From CAZIOH01 sp964540815 (GTDB lineage: Bacteria > Myxococcota_A > Polyangia > Fen-1088): 64,000 nucleotides of DNA. The stretch spans positions 4,364 through 68,363 of the forward strand of contig CAZIOH010000028.1 in NCBI GenBank assembly GCA_964540815.1, read 5' to 3'. Below, piece by piece: positions 43,615-53,355 of this stretch (its first letter is position 1; every line of letters starts with the position of its first letter). The notes below the pieces were generated by a model. That model saw only the letters and a list, made by a program, of their open reading frames with translations. It had not been told where the DNA came from and searched no databases. A program made the position numbers and the translations under genes.

Positions 43615-44633
43615 TCGTCTTCCAGGCGAAAGCGATACGTGAAGCTCAGGGTGTAGGGGATGGGGACGCCGTCGCGCGCGGCGGGCTCGAATTGTTCGTC
43701 GAGGGCGGCCTGGCGGGCCGCCTGGTTGAACTCGGGGTAGGGGGCCTCCTTGATGAGCTTCACGGCCGTCACCCTGCCTTCGGCGCTGATGTTCACGAGC
43801 ACGGTGACGTCCGCCTCGATCCCCTGGGTCTTGAGCGTGGCGGGGTAGGGGGGCTTCTTGGGATTTCGCCGCTTGGGCAGGGTGTACTTCACGCCCGCCA
43901 CCGGGATCCGGCTCGCCACCTGGTTGCTGGCCGCGGGGCCACTCGGGGCGGCGACCGGCGGCGCCTCGACGGAGGGAGGCGGCACCGCCTCGGGCGCGAC
44001 GGCCTTCTTGTCGGTCTCGCCCATGCGGGTGTTGCCCACGGCAAAGCTCGGACCGTCGCCCGTCCCGTTGGTGGACTCGAGGCTGAGCCCGACCACGCGC
44101 ACCGGCTTGGCCTTGGGCGGCTCCCTCGGGGGCGGGGCTTCGGGTGGAGGCAAGGCCTTGGCGAGCTTCGGGCGGGAGATGGGCTTGTCGACCGGCGGAG
44201 GGGGCGGCGGGGGGGGTGGTGGAGGTGGCTCGGGCTTCACCTCGGGCGGGCGCTCGCGCACCTCGATCTTCACCTCGTCCCGGGCGGGTGCTCCGGGATG
44301 GATCCAGCGCCAGCCGAGCCCGCTACCGACCACGCCCACGTGCAGCGCCGCCGAGCCCAGGACCGCGAGCAGGCCAATCCAGATGCGCCGCCGACGCTGC
44401 TGGCGATCGCGCCCGAGGGGGTCGAAGGCCAGCTGCTCCGGACCGAGCCGGGTGGTGATGGTGCCGGCGATCCGCTGGCGCGCCTGTCGGCGCTCGAGGT
44501 CGCGCCGAACGGAGAGCGATCGGCGAGGCAGGGTCAGTCGATTGGACACCGCGTCCAGGGCATCCACGGCATCCGCCTGCCGTCGAAGCGGCAGGACGGT
44601 GCGCCGGGTGGGGCGATCCATGGGCTCTGACAT
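43611..44633 (-). CDS. tonB: TonB energy transducer
   Basis: A 340-residue TonB protein. A long cytoplasmic N-terminus rich in Arg precedes the TM ('IWIGLLAVLGSAALHVGVVG'), where the usual His is present. A Pro-rich periplasmic spacer (about 145-210, including a 12-Pro run) and a C-terminal TonB domain ('DVTVLVNISAEGRV' to 'PYTLSFTYRFRLEDE') follow. It passes proton-motive energy from ExbB-ExbD to the receptor. The start is ATG 44633; the N-terminal extension is longer than in E. coli TonB. Confidence 0.9.
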   Translation of the reverse strand: MSEPMDRPTRRTVLPLRRQADAVDALDAVSNRLTLPRRSLSVRRDLERRQARQRIAGTITTRLGPEQLAFDPLGRDRQQRRRRIWIGLLAVLGSAALHVGVVGSGLGWRWIHPGAPARDEVKIEVRERPPEVKPEPPPPPPPPPPPPVDKPISRPKLAKALPPPEAPPPREPPKAKPVRVVGLSLESTNGTGDGPSFAVGNTRMGETDKKAVAPEAVPPPSVEAPPVAAPSGPAASNQVASRIPVAGVKYTLPKRRNPKKPPYPATLKTQGIEADVTVLVNISAEGRVTAVKLIKEAPYPEFNQAARQAALDEQFEPAARDGVPIPYTLSFTYRFRLEDE

Positions 44634-44679
44634 GCGGGGTCTCGGCTCGTCGCGGTGGGGGTGGAAGGAACCAGTGGCC

Positions 44680-45195
44680 TCAAGGGGATCCGGGCGGGGC
44701 CCCGGGGGCGGTGGGCGTGCCTGGAACGGGAGCCGCGGGCGGGGTCGAGGTCGGGGTCGGGTCGCTGCCACCGGCAGGAGCGGGTCCTCGCTCGATGTCG
44801 AGGGCGAAGGCCCCCACCCCGTTCTGCTTCACCACGTCGATGATCTCCACCACGTGGCCGTACTCGACGCCCCGATCCGCCGAGATGACCGCCTGCACCT
44901 TGGGGTTCTGGCGGGCTTCGGCCCGGATGCGGGCGGCCGCGGCGCCGATCGACGCGAGCTTGTCACCGTTGAGGAACAGCTCACCCTGCCGGTTGTAGAG
45001 CAGGTTGATGGTCGACTCCACCTTGCCCCCGCCGCTCGCGGCCTTGGGCAGCTCGACCTTCAGGCTGGCCCGCACGATGGTGGCCGAGGTCAGCATGAAG
45101 ATCACCAGCAAGACGAGCACGATGTCGACGAAGGGGATGATGTTGATCGACGCCAGCGGACCTTCGTCCTCCTCGATGTCGTTGAGGCTGGCCAC
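44680..45195 (-). CDS. exbD: ExbD/TolR-family biopolymer transporter
   Basis: A 171-residue inner-membrane protein with one TM carrying the essential Asp ('INIIPFVDIVLVLLVIFML'). A periplasmic domain ('KVQAVISADRGVEYGHVVEIID') and a Pro/Thr-rich tail ('PTPTSTPPAAPVPG') not seen in classical ExbD follow. It forms the proton channel with ExbB, encoded 2 bp upstream. Confidence 0.92.
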   Translation of the reverse strand: MASLNDIEEDEGPLASINIIPFVDIVLVLLVIFMLTSATIVRASLKVELPKAASGGGKVESTINLLYNRQGELFLNGDKLASIGAAAARIRAEARQNPKVQAVISADRGVEYGHVVEIIDVVKQNGVGAFALDIERGPAPAGGSDPTPTSTPPAAPVPGTPTAPGAPPGSP

Positions 45196-45197
45196 GG

Positions 45198-45860
45198 CTA
45201 CTCCGCACCCGCGGGGCGGGTATCCACCGACTTCAGCTGCGAGAGCAAGATGCGCGACAGCATCTGGCAGTCGGTCACCGAGCTCTTCACCCGCCCCCGG
45301 AAGACGTTGTAGGCGATGACCGCGGGGATGGCCACCAGCAGGCCCACCGCGGTGGCCACCAGGGCCTCGGCGATGCCCGACATGACCGAGGCGCTGGCGT
45401 CAGTCATGTTGCTGGCGAGGTCGCGGAACGAGCGGACGATCCCCAGAACCGTGCCGAAGAGGCCGATGTAGGGGGCGTTGCTGGCCAGGGTGGCCAGGAA
45501 CCCGAGCCGCCGCTCGTAGCGCGCGCGCTCTTGCCCGAGCGAGCCGGCGATCAGGTCCTCGACCGACTCGGGGCCCTTCTGGTAAGCCTTGAGACCGACC
45601 AGCACCACGTTGGTCTCGAGCGAGTCGTGCTGCTGCAACACCGTCGCCGCCCCGCTGAAGTCGCCCTTGTCGAGCGAGCGGGTCATGGCGTCGCGCACCT
45701 CGGCGATGTCGATGGAGCGCTTCTGATAGAAATACCAGCGCTCGATCATCACCGCGATCGACGCGAGGGACAGGGCGATCAGCAGATAGAGGACCCACTC
45801 GGAGCGAAAGATGGGCAAGCCCAGGATGGTTTGCACGAGCGAGCCGGCTTTATCGTTCAT
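45198..45860 (-). CDS. exbB: ExbB/TolQ-family proton channel protein
   Basis: A 220-residue MotA/TolQ/ExbB channel protein with three TM segments. 'YLLIALSLASIAVMIERW' is TM1, then a cytoplasmic loop, then 'NAPYIGLFGTVLGIVRSF' and 'GIAEALVATAVGLLVAIPAV' contain the conserved channel helices. It is the first gene of the operon; 228 bp upstream hold no gene and probably its promoter, though no clear -35/-10 pair is seen. Confidence 0.93.
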   Translation of the reverse strand: MNDKAGSLVQTILGLPIFRSEWVLYLLIALSLASIAVMIERWYFYQKRSIDIAEVRDAMTRSLDKGDFSGAATVLQQHDSLETNVVLVGLKAYQKGPESVEDLIAGSLGQERARYERRLGFLATLASNAPYIGLFGTVLGIVRSFRDLASNMTDASASVMSGIAEALVATAVGLLVAIPAVIAYNVFRGRVKSSVTDCQMLSRILLSQLKSVDTRPAGAE

Positions 45861-46088
45861 GGGAGGGGTCTCCGATTCTCATCGAGGCTGCGGGGAGTCC
45901 AGGCAAACAGGTGAGCAAACGAGCGAGGTCGACAGCTTGCCACAGGCGTTGGGATTGGGTGTCGTGCAGTTTGGGATGCCCCACCCGGCGCGAAGGCACG
46001 TCAAATTAACACCGCCCCAAGGATTTTCCGTCACCGGTGCCCGCAGAATGCCGATCCGTGCACGAGCCGTGGCTCGGGCGTGCGGGCA

Positions 46089-47003
46089 CTATGGACGCGC
46101 GGCGGGGAGCTCGGTGGGCTGCGAGTCTTCCTCGCTGAGGGGGGCCACGTCCACCACCACGCGGAGCTGGTGCCGTCCACCGCCGAGGATGACCCCCCGC
46201 AAGGGCGTGACGTCCCCGAAGTCGCGACCGAAGGCCAGCGTGATGTGCTTGTCGGTCGGCAGCACGTCGTTGGTGGGATCGAAGTCGACCCACCCGGCGT
46301 CCGGGCAGTAGGCCTGGATCCAGGCGTGGGAAGCGTCCGCGCCCACCAGCCGCGGCTGCCCGGCCACCGCCGTCACCAGGTAGCCGCTCACGTAGCGGGC
46401 CGGCAGCCCGAGCGCCCGGAAGGCCGCCAGCGACAGGTGCGCGAAGTCCTGGCACACCCCGCGCCGCAGGCTCAGCACCTCCTCGACCGGCGTGGACACG
46501 TTGGTGGCCTGGCTGTCGTAGGTGAACCCGTCGTGAATTCGATGCATCAGATCGATGGCCGCTTCGATGATCGGCCGCCCGGGCGGGAACGAGGGACGCG
46601 CGAACTCGGCGACCCGCTCCGAGATCGGGACGTAGGGGGAAGCGAAGGTGAACTCGAACGCCTCGAGCCACGGGTGGTAGCTCCGCAGGCGCACCAGATC
46701 CCGCACCACCTCCCAGGGGGGCGCCAGCGCCGGCAACAGCGAGGACGAGGCCTCGACCTCGATCTCGCTGCGCGACATCACCGCCAGCCGGCGGTGGGGC
46801 TCGTGGATCTCGAGGTGGGTCGACCGGTTGCCGAACGCGTCGGTGTGATCGTGCCTTCGCCCCGGGATCGGGTCCACCGACAGCTCCTCCCAGCGGGTCG
46901 ACTGGTTGGGCAGGCGTCGGGACAGCAGGTGCACCTGGTGGTGTGACGACGACACGAAGTCGGAGTAGACGTACTCGGTCAGATGTGAGACCCGATAGAT
47001 CAC
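46089..47003 (-). CDS. Transglutaminase-like cysteine peptidase
   Basis: A 304-residue protein. An N-terminal transglutaminase-N beta domain ('YRVSHLTEYVYSDFV') is followed by a papain-like transglutaminase core with Cys184 in 'RRGVCQDFAHLSLAAFRAL', His226 in 'DASHAWIQAYCP' and Asp in 'WVDFDPTND'. It should be an active cytoplasmic amide-bond enzyme. The start is GTG, overlapping the fused ATP-grasp/alpha-E gene by GTGA. It is the smaller of two transglutaminase-fold proteins in the locus. Confidence 0.9.
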   Translation of the reverse strand: MIYRVSHLTEYVYSDFVSSSHHQVHLLSRRLPNQSTRWEELSVDPIPGRRHDHTDAFGNRSTHLEIHEPHRRLAVMSRSEIEVEASSSLLPALAPPWEVVRDLVRLRSYHPWLEAFEFTFASPYVPISERVAEFARPSFPPGRPIIEAAIDLMHRIHDGFTYDSQATNVSTPVEEVLSLRRGVCQDFAHLSLAAFRALGLPARYVSGYLVTAVAGQPRLVGADASHAWIQAYCPDAGWVDFDPTNDVLPTDKHITLAFGRDFGDVTPLRGVILGGGRHQLRVVVDVAPLSEEDSQPTELPAARP

Positions 47004-49630
47004 GCGATCTTGTCGCCGGTCCCGAGCGGGAGTGAGCGCTGCTCGCTGCGGGGCATGCCAGCCAGCTGGCGCGAGAGCACCGCGTGGTTGAGATAGCTGC
47101 CGTTCAGGGCATCGGAGAGCGCGGGCAAGGCCCGGGCGAGCTCGAGCAGCAAGGCCTCGAGCGCCGGCCGCCGTTCCTGCGCGTCGGTGGCGCAGAGGGT
47201 CTCGACGTCCGCCAGCCGCAGGCGCGACAGCGACGCCAGGACCAGGCGATCCTCGGTGCTGCGCTGGCCGGCGCCGCGCAGGCCGCGCGAACTCTCGCGC
47301 GGGAGCTGCGCCAGGTGATCGCCGAGCGCCACCAGCTGGAAGGCGATGGCCCGCGGGTTGGTCTCATCCATGAGCAAAAGGTCGACCACCGCCGCCACCT
47401 GCAGGCTGGCGAGGTAACGCCGGCGGTAGGTGATCCCGCTGTCCGCCACCTCGAGCAACGCCTCCAGCACCGGGCCATCGCGCTCCGTCGACGACAGCAG
47501 GCTCTCGCGCACCAGGGTGGCGAGGTTGGCCGCCCGCTCGAGGCGGCGGCCCATGTCGAGGAACCGCCAGCCGTCGCCCCGGGTCATCCCATCCATGGCG
47601 AGCCCCGACACCGCCGCCAGGGTCATGATCAAGCGGTCGAGGCGTGCGGGCACCGCGCTCAGGATGCGGCGAACGCTGCCCCGCTCAGGCTCGTTCATCT
47701 GCTGGTCGAGCGCGTTGACGATGCGCCAGGTGTCCATCGAGATGCGGTCGCGGATCACCCCCGCGAGCCGGTGGGTCTCGCGCACGATCCCCCGCAGGGT
47801 CCCCTGGCGCTCGGTTCCAAACAGCGCGTCGAGCAAGAACCGCTCAGGTGTGCGGGCGTCCACGAAGGTCGGAGGCTCACCGACGGCCGACAGGGTCCGC
47901 GCGTGGGTCAGGACGCCCATGGTGCGCAGCAAGGCCGCGACCTCGCTCTGCTCGACGTTCTGGTCCGGCACCCGCAGGCTGAGGGTGCGTCCGAGCCGCG
48001 CGATGGTGTCCGCGCGCTCCGCGTACCGCCCGAGCCAGAACAGGTTGTCGGCCACGCGGCTCGGCAGATCGCCGCCGCCGCGCGACAGCGTCACCGGCTG
48101 CGAGGCGGGCTTGAGCAGGCTGAAGGTGCTCACCGGCCCGTCGCTGATGACCCAGGTGTCCTTGCTGCCCGCGCCGCGCTGGACCGAGACCTCGAGATCG
48201 TCGGGCCGCCCCGCCACCAGGCTGAGCCCCCCCGGCATGACGTCGTAGCCGGCCGGGCCAGCGTCGTGGCGCGCCACCAGGAAGTTGCGCACCACGAGCT
48301 GCCGCGGGGCGATCTCGTCGCCGTCCATGAGCGGCGTGGTGGACAGCTCCACCCGTTGCTGCGCGACGAACTGGGTCGGGCGCGCGGCGATGCGGGCCTT
48401 GAGCTCGGCCCGCTCCGACAGCGTCAGCCGCTCGCCGAAGATGGGCTGGGTCATCCCGGTGGAGGTGGTGGGCTTTATGACCAGGCGGTCGAGGTTGGCG
48501 AGCACGTAGGCGAGGGAGGCCGGCTCTCCGCACCACCAGGTGTCGACCGACGGGAGCTTGAGGTCCTGGCCGAGCAGCCCGCGGCACAGGCGCCCGAGGT
48601 AGGGTCCGAGGGCCGGGGTCTGCAGCACGCCGCTGCCGAGCGCGTTGGCCACCGCGACGTTGCCGCTGCGCACGGCGTCCACGAGCCCGGTCACGCCGAG
48701 CGTGGAGTCGCCGCGCAGCTCCAGGGGATCGCAGAAGTCGTCGTTGAGCCGCCGCAGGATCACGTCGATCACCTGCAGGCCGCCCAGGGTCTTGAGGTAG
48801 ACGCGGCCATTGCGCACGGTGAGATCGCCACCGTCGACCAGCTGGTACCCGAGGTACTGGGCGAGGAACGCCTGCTCGAAGTAGGTCGCGCTGTAGGGTC
48901 CGGGGCTGAGGAGCACGATGCGCGGGTTGTCGCGGTTGTGCGGCGCCAGCGCGGTCAGCGTGGCGCGCATGGTCCGGAAGAACAGCGCGAGCCGCTGCAC
49001 GTTGCACTGGCGGAAGGCCTCCGGCAGCGCGCGCGAGACCACCAGCCGGTTCTCGAGGGCGTACCCGGCCCCCGACGGGGCCTGCGGGCGGTCGATCAGC
49101 ACCCGCCACTCTCCCGACGGGATGCGCGCCATGTCGACGGCGTAGAGGTGCAGCCAGCGGCCGAGCGGTGGCAAGATCCCCTGGCACGGCCGCAGGAAGC
49201 TCGGGTTCCCGAGGACCAGCTCGGCGGGCAACCAGCCCTCCGACAGCGCGCGTCGCTCGCCGTAGAGATCCGCGAGCAGGAGATCGAGCAGCGTGGCGCG
49301 TTGCTGAAGCCCGGCCGACAGCTGGGCGAAGTCCTGCGGGCCGATGACCACGGGCACGGGGCTGAGGCGCCACGGACGCTCCATGCCCTGGGCGTCGCCG
49401 TACACGTTGAAGCTGACGCCGTTCTCGTGGATCTGCTGCTGCGCCTGCTCCCAGCGCCGACCGAGCTCCGCCACCCCCAGATCCTCGAGGGCCTCGGTCA
49501 GCGGCTTCCAGGTCGCGCGGATCGAGCCGTCGGGCGAGTGCAACTCGTCGTAGGCCCCAGGACGGACCGGGTAATCCCGCGAGAATATGCCCCCGGCTGG
49601 GCGGTTCAAGGAGGCCGCAGATTCCGACAT
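47000..49630 (-). CDS. Circularly permuted ATP-grasp / alpha-E fusion protein
   Basis: An 876-residue fusion. Residues 1-490 are a circularly permuted type 2 ATP-grasp ('FSVYGDAQGMERPWRLSPVP' type opening, 'VLLSPGPYSATYFEQAFLA', 'DVILRRLNDDFCDP', 'VELSTTPLMDGDEI'). Residues 500-876 are an alpha-E helical domain opening 'LPSRVADNLFWLGRYAERAD'. Compared with the stand-alone copy in this locus, the acidic 'LEDNLRTPSG' block reads 'LIDRPQAPSG' and the Gly-rich ATP loop is changed, so its activity may differ or be lost. It is translationally coupled to the small transglutaminase. Confidence 0.9.
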   Translation of the reverse strand: MSESAASLNRPAGGIFSRDYPVRPGAYDELHSPDGSIRATWKPLTEALEDLGVAELGRRWEQAQQQIHENGVSFNVYGDAQGMERPWRLSPVPVVIGPQDFAQLSAGLQQRATLLDLLLADLYGERRALSEGWLPAELVLGNPSFLRPCQGILPPLGRWLHLYAVDMARIPSGEWRVLIDRPQAPSGAGYALENRLVVSRALPEAFRQCNVQRLALFFRTMRATLTALAPHNRDNPRIVLLSPGPYSATYFEQAFLAQYLGYQLVDGGDLTVRNGRVYLKTLGGLQVIDVILRRLNDDFCDPLELRGDSTLGVTGLVDAVRSGNVAVANALGSGVLQTPALGPYLGRLCRGLLGQDLKLPSVDTWWCGEPASLAYVLANLDRLVIKPTTSTGMTQPIFGERLTLSERAELKARIAARPTQFVAQQRVELSTTPLMDGDEIAPRQLVVRNFLVARHDAGPAGYDVMPGGLSLVAGRPDDLEVSVQRGAGSKDTWVISDGPVSTFSLLKPASQPVTLSRGGGDLPSRVADNLFWLGRYAERADTIARLGRTLSLRVPDQNVEQSEVAALLRTMGVLTHARTLSAVGEPPTFVDARTPERFLLDALFGTERQGTLRGIVRETHRLAGVIRDRISMDTWRIVNALDQQMNEPERGSVRRILSAVPARLDRLIMTLAAVSGLAMDGMTRGDGWRFLDMGRRLERAANLATLVRESLLSSTERDGPVLEALLEVADSGITYRRRYLASLQVAAVVDLLLMDETNPRAIAFQLVALGDHLAQLPRESSRGLRGAGQRSTEDRLVLASLSRLRLADVETLCATDAQERRPALEALLLELARALPALSDALNGSYLNHAVLSRQLAGMPRSEQRSLPLGTGDKIA

Positions 49631-49764
49631 CTTCAGGTCCCTAAACTAACAGTCCCCGCGCAAAGTCTCCACGCCGACGGGCCGCGCGCCGACGTCGCTG
49701 CCTCGCCGCGGCACGCGCTGAATTCGCTGGTAACGCGTCGCGCTCATCCCGTCGACCCGCACGC

Positions 49765-52700
49765 TCACGACTCGGTCCGGAACGGACCGCCGGGTGGCGG
49801 CGTCCACATCAGGTTGAGGGTCAGCGGGTACTGGGCCGAGGTCTCGGCGGGGCCGAGGTTGAGCGGTCCCGGCGAGTGCCCGATCGGCACGAAGCGGTTG
49901 CCGCGGCGGCTCTCCGCCTCGAGGGCGTTGCGCGGTCGCTGATCGTACGACAGTCCGCCCGGGTGCGAGACGTGGTACGTGAAGCCGCCCACCGACCGGC
50001 CATTCCACAGGTCGACGAGGTCGAAGACCAGCGGCGCGTGCACCGGGATGCTGGGGTGCAAGGACTCCGGGGTGCGCCAGGCCCGAAACCGCACTCCCGC
50101 CACGAACTCACCGGGGACCCCGGTGGGATGCAGCGGCGCCCGATGGCCGTTGCACGCGACGGCATAGCGGCCGGGCGTCATGTTGCGCGCGCGCACCTGG
50201 ACCCGCTCGACCGACGAGTCGACGTAGCGGGCGGTGCCCCCGGGGGCCCCCTGCTCGCCGAGCACGTTCCACGGCTCGATGGCCTGACGAAGCTCGAGCT
50301 CGAGCGATCCGAACGAGGCGGCCCCGAGCCGCGGAAAGCGGAACTCGTGGTGCGGCGCGAACCAGCTGCGCTCGAACGGGAAGCCGGCGCGGTTGAGATC
50401 GCCTATCACCTCGTCGAAGTCCTCGGCCACGAAGTGCGGCAAGAGGAAGCGGTCGTGGAGCGAGGTTCCCCAGCGCACGAGCCGCCGCTCGAGCGGCCGC
50501 TCCCAGAACTCGGCCACCAGCGATCGCAGGAGGAGTTGCTGGGTGAGGCTCATGCGGGCGTGCGGGGGCATCTCGAAGGCGCGCAGCTCGAGCAGGCCCT
50601 GGCGCCCCGAGCCGCCCTCGGGGCTGTAGAGCTTGTCGATGCAGAACTCGGCGCGGTGGGTATTGCCCGTCACGTCGATGAGCAGGTTGCGCAGCGCCCG
50701 GTCGACCACCCAGGGTGGCGTCTCCTTGCCCGACTGGATCTGGGAGAAGGCGATCTCGAGCTCCGGGATGCTGTCGTTGCGCGCCTCGTCCACCCGTGGC
50801 GCCTGGCTGGTCGGGCCCACGAAGGTGCCGGAGAACAGATAGGACAGCGAGGGGTGGTTGTTCCAGTAGGTGAGCAGCGAGCGCAGGAGATCGGGGCGCC
50901 GCAGGAGTGGGCTGTCGCGCGGCGAGGGACCGCCGAGCACGATGTGGTTGCCGCCGCCGGTGCCGCTGTGGCGACCGTCGAGGTCGAACTTCTCGGTCGC
51001 GAGCCGGGTGAGGCGCGCGTCCTCGTAGAGGCCCACGGTGTTGTCGCGCAGCTCCTGCCACGACATCGCCGGGTGGATGTTGACCTCGATGACCCCGGGA
51101 TCCGGGGTGATCTCGAACTTGCGCAGCCGGTAGTCGAGCGGGGGCGGGTAGCCCTCGAGACGCACCCGCATGCCGGAGTCGCGCGCGGTGTCCTCGATGG
51201 CGCCCACCAGCGCCAGGTAGTCCTCCACCATCCCCATGGGCGGGAGGAACACGTGCAGGATCCCGTTGCGCGGCTCGACGCACAGGGCGGTGTTCACGAA
51301 GCCGCTCGCCGCCGTGCCGCGGGGAGGGGGCGCGCCGCCCACGGTGGCGCCGGCCCCGGATCCGGCGCCTGGTCCGCCTCCTTGGCCATTCGGGCCGAAC
51401 GGGTCGAGGCCCGAGCGCGAGGTGCCGAAGTGCGCCGCCACCGGCTCGGGCGGCAACCCGAGCTGGCGGGGCAGCGGGTCGCGCTTGGCGAGCGCGTCGA
51501 CCTGGAAGACCGGCAGCCCGTCCTCGGGAACCGACCAGGGCAGGCCCTCGAGCGGGAGCCGATAGCCCATCGGCGAATCGCCCGGGAAGAGGAACAGGTT
51601 CTGGCGGCGCAGGAACCAGTGTCCGCTCTGCCAGCCCGGCCCGTTCGGGTTGCGCCGGAGCGGCAGCGCGTAGCCCACCACCCGGTTCAGGCCCTGATCG
51701 AAGATGCGGGCCAGGCGCTCGCGCTCCTGCTCGTCGGCCAGGTTCGACTTCAGGGGATCGACGTTCACCGGCAACCGCCGTTCGCGCCAGAGGTAGTACC
51801 AGGCGTCCTCGTAGCCCGGGATTGCGAGGCTCGGATCGACCCCCAGCCGGTCCCCGAGGTGGGTGACGAACGCGGCGGCGGCCTCGGGGCCGATGGTGCC
51901 GCCCCCCGCGCCGCTCCCGCCCTCGGCGAGATCTGCCGCGAGGAGCTGGGGATCGCGCCAGACCGGCTCGCCATCCGGACGCCAGTAGCACCCGATCGAC
52001 CAGCGCGGCAGCTGCTCCCCGGGATACCACTTGCCCTGTCCGTGGTGCAGCACGGCGCCGGGAGAGAACCTGCGCATCAGGCGCCGCACCAGGTTGTCGG
52101 CGAGGCGCCGTTTGGTCGGCCCCACGGCCGCGGTGTTCCACTCGGCGCCGTCCGGATTGTCGATCGACACGAACGTGGGCTCGCCGCCCATGGTCAACCG
52201 CACGTCGTGTCGGCGCAGCCGATCGTCGACGATCTCGCCGAGGGAATCGATGCGGGCCCACTCCTCGTCGGAGTAAGGCTTCGTGACCCGCGGCTCCTCG
52301 CGCAGGCGGCGGACCGACATGCTGACGTCGAAGACCTCCTTGACCTTGTCGTCGTCGGAGGTCGGATCCCAGAGGAACGAGCCGGTGACCGGCGCGGCGG
52401 ATTCGGGATCGGGGGTGCAGGCGAGCGGGATGTGGCCTTCGCCCGAGAACAGGCCGCTCGTGGCGTCGAGCCCGACCCAGCCGGCCCCCGGCAGGAAGAC
52501 CTCGGTCCAGGCGTGCAGATCCGTGCAGTCCTGCTCCACCCCGGCCGGCCCCTCGATCGGCTTCTCGTCCGGCTTGAGCTGGATGGAATAACCGGAGGCG
52601 AAACGGGTGGCGTAGCCGAGATGCCGCAAGAGCTGGCAGAGCAGCCAGGCGAAGTCGCGGCACGAGCCGTGTCCGCCTTTCAGCGTCTGCTCGGGCGTCA

Positions 52701-53205
52701 TCACGCCGGGCTCCATGCGGATGTCGTAGCGGAGGAGCTCGTTCACCTGGCGGTTGATGTCCACCAGCACGTCGACCGTGCGGCGGCCCGGGCGCGCGTA
52801 GAGGGATCGGGCGCGCTCGACCTGGGTGGCCACGAGCGGGGTGATGGGCAGCGTCTCGAAGTACGGCGCGAGCTCGCGCTTGAGCCCGGGCGCATAGTGG
52901 ACCGGGTAGGTCTCGGCGGTGTCCTCGAGGAAGAAGTCGAACGGGTTGATCACCGTGAGCTCGGCGATCAGGTCGACCTCCACCTCGAGCAGCTCGGAGG
53001 GTTTCGGGAAAACCAGGCGGGCCTGGTAGTTGCCGAAGGGGTCCTGCTGCCAGTTCACGAAGTGCTGCGACGGCCGGATGGTCATCGAGTACGACAGGAT
53101 CGGCGTTCGGCAGTGCGGGGCCGGACGCAGGCGCACGACATGCGGGGACAGCGTGATCAGTCGGTCGTAGCGATAACGGCTGACGTGGTGGAGTGCGACT
53201 TTAAT
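49765..53205 (-). CDS. Transglutaminase-DUF2126 (putative amidoligase) fusion, ATT start
   Basis: A 1146-residue protein. The N-terminal transglutaminase domain has 'GHGSCRDFAWLLCQLLRHLG' (Cys about 182) and 'DLHAWTEVFLPGAGWVGLD' (His about 231). From about 320 it is DUF2126, annotated in Pfam as a putative amidoligase ('RLTMGGEPTFVSIDNPDGAE', 'PRWSIGCYWRPDGEPVWRD', 'GRHSGTGGGNHIVLGG'). Conserved family residues ('IKVALHHVSRYRYDRL') lie upstream of the first GTG at 53136. The only matching start is ATT 53205, with GTGAGG 7 bp before it and an in-frame TGA at 53215-53217. It probably forms and transfers peptide bonds; the product is unknown. Confidence 0.88.
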   Translation of the reverse strand: MKVALHHVSRYRYDRLITLSPHVVRLRPAPHCRTPILSYSMTIRPSQHFVNWQQDPFGNYQARLVFPKPSELLEVEVDLIAELTVINPFDFFLEDTAETYPVHYAPGLKRELAPYFETLPITPLVATQVERARSLYARPGRRTVDVLVDINRQVNELLRYDIRMEPGVMTPEQTLKGGHGSCRDFAWLLCQLLRHLGYATRFASGYSIQLKPDEKPIEGPAGVEQDCTDLHAWTEVFLPGAGWVGLDATSGLFSGEGHIPLACTPDPESAAPVTGSFLWDPTSDDDKVKEVFDVSMSVRRLREEPRVTKPYSDEEWARIDSLGEIVDDRLRRHDVRLTMGGEPTFVSIDNPDGAEWNTAAVGPTKRRLADNLVRRLMRRFSPGAVLHHGQGKWYPGEQLPRWSIGCYWRPDGEPVWRDPQLLAADLAEGGSGAGGGTIGPEAAAAFVTHLGDRLGVDPSLAIPGYEDAWYYLWRERRLPVNVDPLKSNLADEQERERLARIFDQGLNRVVGYALPLRRNPNGPGWQSGHWFLRRQNLFLFPGDSPMGYRLPLEGLPWSVPEDGLPVFQVDALAKRDPLPRQLGLPPEPVAAHFGTSRSGLDPFGPNGQGGGPGAGSGAGATVGGAPPPRGTAASGFVNTALCVEPRNGILHVFLPPMGMVEDYLALVGAIEDTARDSGMRVRLEGYPPPLDYRLRKFEITPDPGVIEVNIHPAMSWQELRDNTVGLYEDARLTRLATEKFDLDGRHSGTGGGNHIVLGGPSPRDSPLLRRPDLLRSLLTYWNNHPSLSYLFSGTFVGPTSQAPRVDEARNDSIPELEIAFSQIQSGKETPPWVVDRALRNLLIDVTGNTHRAEFCIDKLYSPEGGSGRQGLLELRAFEMPPHARMSLTQQLLLRSLVAEFWERPLERRLVRWGTSLHDRFLLPHFVAEDFDEVIGDLNRAGFPFERSWFAPHHEFRFPRLGAASFGSLELELRQAIEPWNVLGEQGAPGGTARYVDSSVERVQVRARNMTPGRYAVACNGHRAPLHPTGVPGEFVAGVRFRAWRTPESLHPSIPVHAPLVFDLVDLWNGRSVGGFTYHVSHPGGLSYDQRPRNALEAESRRGNRFVPIGHSPGPLNLGPAETSAQYPLTLNLMWTPPPGGPFRTES

Positions 53206-53355
53206 GGAAAGACCTCACGGCAAAGAGACTCACCTTTGAATCTCGACGACACAACCTTCTGGGCGACGCGCGGGCGTCGGGATCGGTGTCACGACGTCGA
53301 GCGCGCGGAGAGAGTAACCTAATGCTTCGCGGTAAACGGCAGGTTTCGTACCGGT

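Noticed and set aside
49876..53322. A 1148-codon open frame antisense to the DUF2126 gene
   Set aside because: A shadow of a conserved gene with clear domains on the other strand.
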